The translations under genes were made by a program, and so were the position numbers. A DNA stretch of 12,172 nt from JAKJBL01 sp964461335 (GTDB taxonomy: Bacteria; Bacillota; Clostridia; Christensenellales; CAG-138). The notes beneath the pieces are model-generated. The model worked only from the letters and a program-made list of their open reading frames with translations. It made no database searches and was not told the DNA's origin. The stretch's first letter is position 1, and each line of letters starts with the position of its first letter. Positions 7,401 through 12,172 of the stretch are shown piece by piece. The DNA is taken from contig CAYWTY010000054.1 of assembly GCA_964461335.1 (NCBI GenBank), positions 1 through 12,172 of the forward strand. Reading direction: 5' to 3'.

Positions 7401-8049
7401 ACGCCTCTACAACCTCAAGCCGCTTAATTGCATTCGCGCGCTTTTGCCCTGTGGAATTGCTGATTTCTTCCCTAAGCTGCTGTTCAAGCGCATTAAGGTC
7501 AAGCTGTTTTAATAGCTCCTTAATCGCCTCTGCGCCCATCCCTGCCTTAAAGGCCTTAGCACCATAAACCTGCTGCGCTTCTCTATATTCCTTATCAGTC
7601 ATAAGGCTTTTGTGCACAAGCGGGGTGTTTCCAGGGTCAATTACAACAAAGTTCCCGAAATAGAGTATCTTTTCGAGTATTCTTGGGGACATATCGAGCA
7701 GCATTTTCATACGGCAGGGTATGCCCTTGAAATACCAAATGTGGCTTACTGGCGCAGCAAGCTCAATATGCCCCATACGCTCGCGCCGCACCTTTGCGCG
7801 GGTTACTTCAACCCCGCATTTGTCGCATATTACGCCCTTATAGCGCACGCGCTTATATCGGCCGCAATGACATTCCCAGTCTTTAGTAGGCCCGAAAATT
7901 CGTTCGCAGAACAGACCGTCCTTTTCGGGCTTTAAGGTACGGTAGTTAATAGTCTCTGGTTTTCTTACTTCACCATGCGACCATTCGCGTATTTTTTCAG
8001 GCGACGCAAGACCTATTTGTATAGCGTCAAAATTTGTAAGCTCAAACAA
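4459..8049 (-). CDS. rpoC: RNA polymerase beta' subunit
   Basis: Beta' forms one half of the polymerase clamp and holds the catalytic Mg2+. The 1196-residue length is near the roughly 1200 of Gram-positive beta'. The N-terminal zinc site has C60, C62, C75 and C78. The catalytic loop NADFDGD is at 448-454, with the three metal-binding aspartates D450, D452 and D454. The second zinc site is C818, C897, C904 and C907. The trigger loop, MRTFHTGG, starts at M941. No large lineage insertions are evident and the C-terminal GITKASLATDSFLSAASFQ segment is present. The start codon is TTG: no suitable ATG is nearby, the N-terminus MFELTNFDAIQIG matches clostridial homologues, and AAGGGAG (about 8059-8065) lies 9 nt upstream. 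It follows rpoB by 29 nt in one operon. Confidence 0.98.
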   Translation of the reverse strand: MFELTNFDAIQIGLASPEKIREWSHGEVRKPETINYRTLKPEKDGLFCERIFGPTKDWECHCGRYKRVRYKGVICDKCGVEVTRAKVRRERMGHIELAAPVSHIWYFKGIPCRMKMLLDMSPRILEKILYFGNFVVIDPGNTPLVHKSLMTDKEYREAQQVYGAKAFKAGMGAEAIKELLKQLDLNALEQQLREEISNSTGQKRANAIKRLEVVEAFLKSGNKPEWIIIDVIPVIPPELRPMVQLDGGRFATSDLNDLYRRVINRNNRLKRLLELKAPDIIVRNEKRMLQEAVDALIDNGRRGRPVTGPGNRPLKSLSDMLRGKQGRFRQNLLGKRVDYSGRSVIVVGPELKMYQCGLPKEMALELFKPFVMKKLVEEGHAHNIKSAKRMVERVRPEVWGVLEDVIKDHPVLLNRAPTLHRLGIQAFEPVLVEGRALKLHPLVCTAYNADFDGDQMAVHVPLSVEAQAEARFLMLASNNILKPQDGKPVVSPTQDMVIGCYYLTLDQDDERDGVLGGRPQEIQVQSVSGKVHSENNTKVFSSENEAIMAYQTKAISLHERINVRLTRTWEGETRKGRITTTVGRIIFNQAIPQDLGFVDRSKEENVFTLEVNGLVRKRDLGDIVARCYSKHGPSVTSNMLDRIKNLGFEYSTRGGITVGYQDMTVPEEKAALIQDAENEIISIDNQFRSGLLSDNERKLSVIRKWEETTALVTKALMESLDPLNPIFMMADSGARGSTAQIRQLAGMRGLMADPSGEIIEVPIRANFREGLTVLEFFISSHGARKGLADTALRTADSGYLTRRLVDVSQDVIVREEDCFLVRGEAIKGMRLSAIAEGKKVIEPFMARIWGRYTAEPVLHPKTGEVLVKTNTMLGNDECALIEEAGITAVNCRSVFTCRSEHGVCAKCYGANLATGGVVNIGEAVGIIAAQAIGEPGTQLTMRTFHTGGVAGDDITQGLPRVEELFEARKPKGEAIVSEIAGRISFSEIKKKREVVVTAEDGETKSYLITYGSKLKVVDGDEVEAGDALTEGPINPHDILRIKGVKGVQAYMLKEVQSVYRMQGVEIADKHIEIIIRQMLRRVQIEDSYDTHMLPGELIDIFRFERENEAIIEGGEQPAVAKRKLLGITKASLATDSFLSAASFQETTRVLTDAAIKGKVDPLVGLKENVIIGKLIPAGIGLKRYKTVEVYETDSNA

Positions 8050-8078
8050 CCTGTGTCTCTCCCTTCTTAAGCGCCGCC

Positions 8079-11000
8079 TTAATCATCTTGTTGATTATCT
8101 TCATCTAAAAGCAAGTCATCTCCATCCTGCTCTTGAGCAAGTTCATCCTCGCCATTTTCGCCATCTCCGCCATCCTCGCCATCCTCGTCTTCGTCTTCGT
8201 CGAATTCTTCAAATTCGTCAAATTCAGCAAACTGATTTTCTGAAGGAATCAGGCTTGGCACATCCTCAAGGCCTGACATATTGACATCTATTACTGTGGG
8301 CTCTTCTTCAACCAACTCGCCTATCTCAACAACTTCTCTTGAATCCGTAAGCACTTTAATATCAAGACAGAGCGACTGTAGCTCTTTAATTAGCACCTTA
8401 AACGACTCAGGCACGCCCGGCTGAGGTACATTTTCACCCTTAACTATTGCCTCATATGTCTTTACGCGGCCGACAACGTCATCGCTTTTAACTGTGAGTA
8501 TTTCCTGAAGGGTATATGCTGCACCGTATGCTTCAAGCGCCCAGACTTCCATTTCGCCAAAACGCTGCCCACCAAACTGTGCTTTGCCTCCAAGAGGCTG
8601 CTGCGTTACAAGTGAGTACGGCCCTGTTGAGCGCGCGTGAATCTTATCGTCAACTAAGTGTGCGAGCTTCAGGTAATACATATAGCCAACAGAAATAGGC
8701 TTTTCGAATGGTTCGCCCGTTCTGCCGTCATATAAAATTGATTTACCATGCTCCTCATAGCCTGCTTTAAGCAAGAGGGACTGAATATCGGTTTCACTCG
8801 CACCGTCAAAAACAGGGGAAGCTATGTTCCAGCCAAGCTTTTTTGCAGCAAGCCCAAGATGGAGCTCAAACACCTGCCCAATGTTCATACGTGAGGGTAC
8901 GCCAAGGGGGTTTAGGACTATTTGAAGCGGTGTCCCATCTTCGAGATAGGGCATATCTTCAACAGGGAGTATTCTTGATATTACACCCTTGTTGCCATGC
9001 CGCCCCGCCATTTTATCGCCAACTGAAATTTTGCGTTTTTGTGCTATATACACGCGTACAAGTGAGTTTACACCAGGTGAAAGCTCATCTTTGTTTTCTC
9101 GTGTAAAGACTTTTACATCGACTATTATGCCATCCTCGCCATGTGGAACGCGCAGGGAGGTATCGCGCACCTCGCGAGCCTTTTCCCCGAAGATTGCACG
9201 CAGCAGCCGCTCTTCAGCAGTAAGCTCAGTCTCGCCCTTTGGCGTAACTTTGCCTACGAGAATATCCCCTGAGCGCACCTCTGCACCAGGGCGGATTATT
9301 CCGTTTTCGTCAAGGTTTGAGAGCGCGTCCTCGCCGATATTTGGAATATCGCGCGTTATTTCTTCAGGGCCGAGCTTTGTATCGCGTGCTTCTATTTCGT
9401 GTTCTTCAATATGTATTGAAGTAAAGACATCGTCTTTTACAAGTTCTTCGCTTATAAGCACAGCATCTTCGAAATTATAGCCCTCCCAGGCCATAAAGCC
9501 AATTAGGATATTCCTGCCAAGCGCTATTTCTCCCTGGTCAGTTGATGCGCCATCTGCAATAACCTGCCCTGCCTCCACTCTTTCACCAAGCTTCACAATC
9601 GGGCGCTGGTTAAGGCAGGTGCCTTGATTTGAGCGCTGGAATTTAGTCAGCTTATAGCTTATTTCATCCCCGCTATCTATGCGCACAGTTATTTTGCGCG
9701 CTGAAACATGGGTAATTTCCCCGCCTTGCTGTGCGATTAACACAACCCCTGAATCATGGGCAGCCTTGTATTCCATCCCGGTTCCGACAATCGGTGCTTC
9801 AGGCGAGAGCAGGGGGACTGCCTGCCTCTGCATATTCGCACCCATAAGTGCGCGGTTTGCGTCGTCGTTTTCTAAGAATGGAATCATGGCTGTAGCAACG
9901 GAAACAAGCTGCTTAGGCGACACGTCCATGTAGTCGACTTCTTCGCTTTTAACTTCAATAATTTGGTCGCGCAGCCTTGCGACAACACGGTTACGCTTGA
10001 ACCAGTGAGTTTGCTCATCAATAACTTCGTTAGCTTGAGCTACGATGAAATTATCTTCTTCATCTGCAGTCAAGTATTCTATCTCATCCGTTATAATATG
10101 GCATTTCCCGTCAACCCTTCGATATGGTGCTTCAATAAAACCATATTCGTTTATGCGCGCATAGGTCGAGAGTGAGTTGATAAGCCCTATATTTGGCCCT
10201 TCAGGGGTTTCTATCGGGCACATGCGCCCGTAATGCGAAAAGTGAACGTCTCGAACATCAAAAGTTGCACGCTCGCGGTTTAGCCCGCCAGGCCCAAGCG
10301 CGGATAAGCGGCGCTTATGCGTGAGCTCAGCTAAGGGGTTTGTCTGATCCATAAACTGCGAGAGCTGAGAGGAGCCGAAAAACTCCTTTATTGCAGCAGT
10401 AACCGGCCTTATGTTAATTAAATTAGAAGGCATTGCCACATCCATATCCTGGATGCTCATGCGCTCACGCACAACCCGCTCAAGCCTAGTCAACCCTACT
10501 CGAAGCTGGTTTTGCAGAAGCTCGCCTACTGAGCGTATCCTTCGGTTGCCCAAGTGGTCTATATCGTCTATATTCCCTACATCATAGTTTAAGCCAATCA
10601 TATAGCTTATTGAAGCAACAATATCATCTGGAACAATATGGCGGGGAATTAGTTTTGCTGAGTTTTCTTTTAAAAATGACTTTTGCGCTTCTATATCCAT
10701 ATCTGCGCATTCCTCAAGAAGCTGCTTAAGCGTTGGGAAATGCACATCCTCGTTTAAGTCTGCCTCACAAGAGTCAAAAGGGAGGTGGGAGCTTGGGTTT
10801 ACAAAGTGGTTGCCAAGCACTTTAATCTTCCCGCCTTCACGCTCAACCCAAACGCCCTGTATGCCTGCATCCTGTATTTCGCGCGCTTTGGCGCGGCTTA
10901 TCGTCTCGCCTGTTTGTGCAAAGATTTCACCTGTATAGGGTGAGATTACATCCTCAGCAAGCACCTTGCCTGCTATTCGACGCTCAAGCGAAAGTTTTTT

Positions 11001-11825
11001 ATTGAATTTGTAGCGGCCTACGCGTGCTAAATCATAACGCTTATCAAAAAACAAAGAGTTTAGGAGCGTCCTTGCACTTTCTTCTGTTGGCGGCTCGCCC
11101 GGACGCTGGCGTTTGTATATTTCTATTAGCCCCTCTTCAACAGAGGCTGTACTGTCTTTTTGCAAGGTATAGGTTAGGCGTTCCTCAGTACCTAGGAGTT
11201 CTTCTATTTGCGCGTTTGTGCCGTAGCCAAGTGCGCGCAGCAAAGCTGTAATATGTACCTTGCGCTGCCTGTCGATTTTAACATAGAGCATTTCGTTGCT
11301 GTCGGTTTCGTATTCAAGCCATGCACCGCGGTTGGGTATTACCTGCGCTGCAAAAAGCGGTTTACCCATTTTGTCATATGACTTTGAATAGTAAACGCCT
11401 GGAGACCGGACAAGCTGGCTAACTATAACGCGCTCAGCGCCATTGATTATAAATGTGCCCTGCTCTGTCATTATCGGGAAATCGCCCATAAAGACTTCCT
11501 GTTGCTTGACTTCGCCGGTTTCCTTATTTATAAGGCGTACAATAACCTTAAGAGGAGCTGAATAGTTTACATCGCGCTCCTTGCACTCTTCAACCGAATA
11601 CTTTGAGTTTGACCTGTCGATATAATAATCCACAAACTCAAGAACGAGTTTTTCGGAGTAGTCGGTTATGGGCGAGATATCGTTTAGAACCTCGCGAAGA
11701 TCCTCAGCGATAAACCTGTCAAATGAGTTCTTCTGAACTTCTATTAAATCGGGAACATTCAAGACTTCATTAATTCGAGAAAAGCTCATTCGCGTACGTT
11801 TGCCCACCTGCACCTCATGCACCAT
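8079..11825 (-). CDS. rpoB: RNA polymerase beta subunit with an acidic C-terminal tail
   Basis: Beta forms the other clamp half and part of the active centre. From the chosen ATG the protein has 1248 residues, longer than Bacillus RpoB (1193) mainly through its C-terminus. The rifamycin-binding cluster SSQLSQFMDQTNPL...THKRRLSALGPGG is unaltered, with D493, H503 and S508 corresponding to E. coli D516, H526 and S531. The active-site lysines K938 and K946 lie in DKMAGRHGNKG. The conserved end, GGKAQFGGQRFGEMEVWALEAYGAAY and VPESFKVLIKELQSL, is followed by a low-complexity tail whose last 49 residues include 28 Asp/Glu. The ATG at 11825 gives MVHEVQVGKRTRMSF, as in clostridial homologues, and has TTAGGGGTGA upstream; a longer reading from 11870 would place a perfect palindrome inside the coding region and is less likely. 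Confidence 0.97.
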   Translation of the reverse strand: MVHEVQVGKRTRMSFSRINEVLNVPDLIEVQKNSFDRFIAEDLREVLNDISPITDYSEKLVLEFVDYYIDRSNSKYSVEECKERDVNYSAPLKVIVRLINKETGEVKQQEVFMGDFPIMTEQGTFIINGAERVIVSQLVRSPGVYYSKSYDKMGKPLFAAQVIPNRGAWLEYETDSNEMLYVKIDRQRKVHITALLRALGYGTNAQIEELLGTEERLTYTLQKDSTASVEEGLIEIYKRQRPGEPPTEESARTLLNSLFFDKRYDLARVGRYKFNKKLSLERRIAGKVLAEDVISPYTGEIFAQTGETISRAKAREIQDAGIQGVWVEREGGKIKVLGNHFVNPSSHLPFDSCEADLNEDVHFPTLKQLLEECADMDIEAQKSFLKENSAKLIPRHIVPDDIVASISYMIGLNYDVGNIDDIDHLGNRRIRSVGELLQNQLRVGLTRLERVVRERMSIQDMDVAMPSNLINIRPVTAAIKEFFGSSQLSQFMDQTNPLAELTHKRRLSALGPGGLNRERATFDVRDVHFSHYGRMCPIETPEGPNIGLINSLSTYARINEYGFIEAPYRRVDGKCHIITDEIEYLTADEEDNFIVAQANEVIDEQTHWFKRNRVVARLRDQIIEVKSEEVDYMDVSPKQLVSVATAMIPFLENDDANRALMGANMQRQAVPLLSPEAPIVGTGMEYKAAHDSGVVLIAQQGGEITHVSARKITVRIDSGDEISYKLTKFQRSNQGTCLNQRPIVKLGERVEAGQVIADGASTDQGEIALGRNILIGFMAWEGYNFEDAVLISEELVKDDVFTSIHIEEHEIEARDTKLGPEEITRDIPNIGEDALSNLDENGIIRPGAEVRSGDILVGKVTPKGETELTAEERLLRAIFGEKAREVRDTSLRVPHGEDGIIVDVKVFTRENKDELSPGVNSLVRVYIAQKRKISVGDKMAGRHGNKGVISRILPVEDMPYLEDGTPLQIVLNPLGVPSRMNIGQVFELHLGLAAKKLGWNIASPVFDGASETDIQSLLLKAGYEEHGKSILYDGRTGEPFEKPISVGYMYYLKLAHLVDDKIHARSTGPYSLVTQQPLGGKAQFGGQRFGEMEVWALEAYGAAYTLQEILTVKSDDVVGRVKTYEAIVKGENVPQPGVPESFKVLIKELQSLCLDIKVLTDSREVVEIGELVEEEPTVIDVNMSGLEDVPSLIPSENQFAEFDEFEEFDEDEDEDGEDGGDGENGEDELAQEQDGDDLLLDEDNQQDD
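8082..8228 (-). repeat. Imperfect short-period repeats encoding the acidic tail of RpoB
   Basis: The last 49 codons of rpoB are low complexity. Imperfect units of about 9 nt built on CCATCCTCG/CGTCTTCGT (plus strand) run from about 8150 to 8220 and translate to mixed Asp, Glu and Gly. Such repeats expand and contract by slippage, so tail length may vary between relatives. The tail is expected to be disordered. Confidence 0.6.
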
Positions 11826-11841
11826 CGCGTTCACCCCTAAC

Positions 11842-11857
11842 TGATGCGTACGCATCA
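11842..11857 (-). promoter_or_regulatory. Perfect 16-bp palindrome just upstream of the rpoB ribosome binding site
   Basis: TGATGCGTACGCATCA reads identically on both strands. In the mRNA it would fold as a 6-bp stem with a GTAC loop, ending about 2 nt before the TTAGGGGTGA stretch that contains the Shine-Dalgarno. The position suggests a translational control element, a stabilising leader hairpin or a DNA operator. It also argues that rpoB coding begins downstream, at 11825. Confidence 0.6.
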
Positions 11858-11880
11858 AAATCATTGACATAAACTTGTAT

Positions 11881-11934
11881 TACTCCGATTTGTGGCTAAA
11901 ACCGGCCGGATTTGCCGATGTGCCGATTGGAGTA
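11881..11934 (-). other. Second structured element of the rpoB leader
   Basis: TACTCC (11881-11886) and GGAGTA (11929-11934) are exact inverted repeats that would close a 54-nt domain. Inside are a self-complementary CCGGCCGG (11902-11909) and three copies of CCGAT (plus strand), at 11885, 11915 and 11923; the last two belong to a direct repeat TGCCGAT spaced by one base. This could be an RNA fold or a protein-binding region; neither is proven. Confidence 0.4.
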
Positions 11935-11940
11935 TTGCCA

Positions 11941-12040
11941 AACATATGCCCTTACATACCACACGCCGCATATATTCCTAAATATTTACATATTTTAGGT
12001 TGAATGCGGCAGATTGAATTCCCGCAGAAGGGTATATGTT
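11941..12040 (-). other. Nested inverted repeats in the rpoB leader with alternative pairing
   Basis: Three nested inverted repeats are visible: outer arms 11941-11951 and 12030-12040 (10 of 11 complementary), middle arms 11965-11971 and 12004-12010 (7 bp, GCCGCAT/ATGCGGC), and inner arms 11977-11982 and 11994-11999 (CCTAAA/TTTAGG, extendable past a bulge). In addition TGCGG made earlier in the transcript (12022-12026) can pair with CCGCA (12005-12009), which overlaps the 5' middle arm, so two mutually exclusive folds exist. No U tract follows on the minus strand, so this is not a plain intrinsic terminator. An attenuator or protein-sensing leader is an inference. Confidence 0.5.
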
Positions 12041-12059
12041 GAAATTTCACACATGTGTG
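12041..12059. promoter_or_regulatory. Two abutting palindromes at the start of the rpoB transcript, possible operator
   Basis: CACACATGTGTG (12048-12059) is a perfect 12-bp palindrome and GAAATTTC (12041-12048) a perfect 8-bp one, sharing one base. They lie about 3 to 21 bp after the predicted start site near 12062, a typical place for a repressor site. A related imperfect site, CACATCTGTG (12146-12155), lies upstream of the -35, about 97 bp away. Confidence 0.35.
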
Positions 12060-12068
12060 CAGTTTATT

Positions 12069-12097
12069 ATAATAACATTACAGAGTGCAAGTGTCAA
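12069..12097 (-). promoter_or_regulatory. rpoBC promoter
   Basis: On the minus strand TTGACA (12092-12097) and TATTAT (12069-12074) are separated by exactly 17 bp. A TGT just before the -10 makes an extended -10, and an overlapping TATAAT lies at 12066-12071. This is close to the ideal vegetative sigma promoter and predicts a start near 12062 and a leader of about 237 nt. A/T-rich sequence upstream (about 12098-12121) could serve as an UP element. Confidence 0.85.
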
Positions 12098-12172
12098 CTG
12101 CTTTTAGCAAATTCAATCAATGTAGCGGCGTCAAACATAGGTTACACATCTGTGCAAGGAAAGCTGTCATGG
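12098..12172. other. Sequence upstream of the rpoB promoter, no gene seen
   Basis: No convincing coding sequence is visible in these 75 bases; only a 17-codon ATG reading lacking support occurs on the minus strand. In many bacteria rplJ-rplL or another gene precedes rpoB, but none can be identified from this edge. Confidence 0.4.

Noticed and set aside
8989..9480. 163-residue plus-strand open frame inside rpoB
   Set aside because: It is antisense to the conserved active-site region of rpoB, its Ser/Arg-rich product looks like a reverse-strand shadow, and no ribosome binding site or promoter supports it.
11826..11870. N-terminal extension of RpoB by 15 residues from the ATG at 11868-11870
   Set aside because: The nearest GGAG is 12 nt from that ATG, the extension would encode a perfect palindrome, and homologues begin at the MVHEVQVGKRTRMSF position, which has a better ribosome binding site.
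11902..11909. CCGGCCGG as an independent operator
   Set aside because: An 8-bp GC palindrome is too common to call alone; it is noted only as part of the leader element.

Overview
The window is one end of the conserved rpoBC-str region of a low-to-moderate-GC Gram-positive bacterium. Every gene lies on the minus strand, so transcription runs from high to low coordinates. The order is rpoB, rpoC, a small membrane protein of unknown function, an L7Ae/YbxF-type protein (rplGB), rpsL, rpsG, fusA, and the first codons of tuf. rpoBC followed by a ybxF-like gene and the str genes is the Bacillota arrangement. The RpoB and RpoC N-termini, including RpoC starting at a TTG codon with the MFELTNFDAIQIGLASPE type, look like those of class Clostridia. 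That placement comes from remembered family sequences and not from a search.

Region 11826-12172 is noncoding. It holds a near-consensus promoter (TTGACA, 17 bp, TATTAT with an extended TGN) and then a leader of about 240 nt packed with inverted repeats. These include a nested 100-nt structure with a competing alternative pairing, a second long-range stem, and a perfect 16-bp palindrome just upstream of the rpoB Shine-Dalgarno. Region 4459-11825 encodes RpoB (with a very acidic C-terminal tail) and RpoC, 29 nt apart, which together form the catalytic core of RNA polymerase.

Region 3713-4444 encodes a protein with CxxC pairs and two membrane segments; it sits 14 nt after rpoC behind a strong Shine-Dalgarno. 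Its 3' flank (3565-3712) carries a second near-consensus promoter (TTGACA, 17 bp, TAAAAT with extended TGN). The downstream genes therefore probably have their own transcription start before rplGB. A weaker promoter candidate and a small terminator-like hairpin lie between rplGB and rpsL.

Region 1-3170 is the str cluster: S12, S7, EF-G and EF-Tu (partial). rpsL and rpsG are tightly coupled, with the rpsG Shine-Dalgarno overlapping the rpsL stop. rpsG and fusA are separated by 142 nt holding a hairpin that pairs fully only in the minus-strand transcript. Together the genes supply the transcription core and the decoding and elongation parts of translation, a set that is co-expressed with growth rate. 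No mobile elements, CRISPR arrays, tRNAs or rRNAs are visible. The window is mostly housekeeping; the less ordinary material is the rpoB leader, the RpoB acidic tail and the unknown membrane protein.
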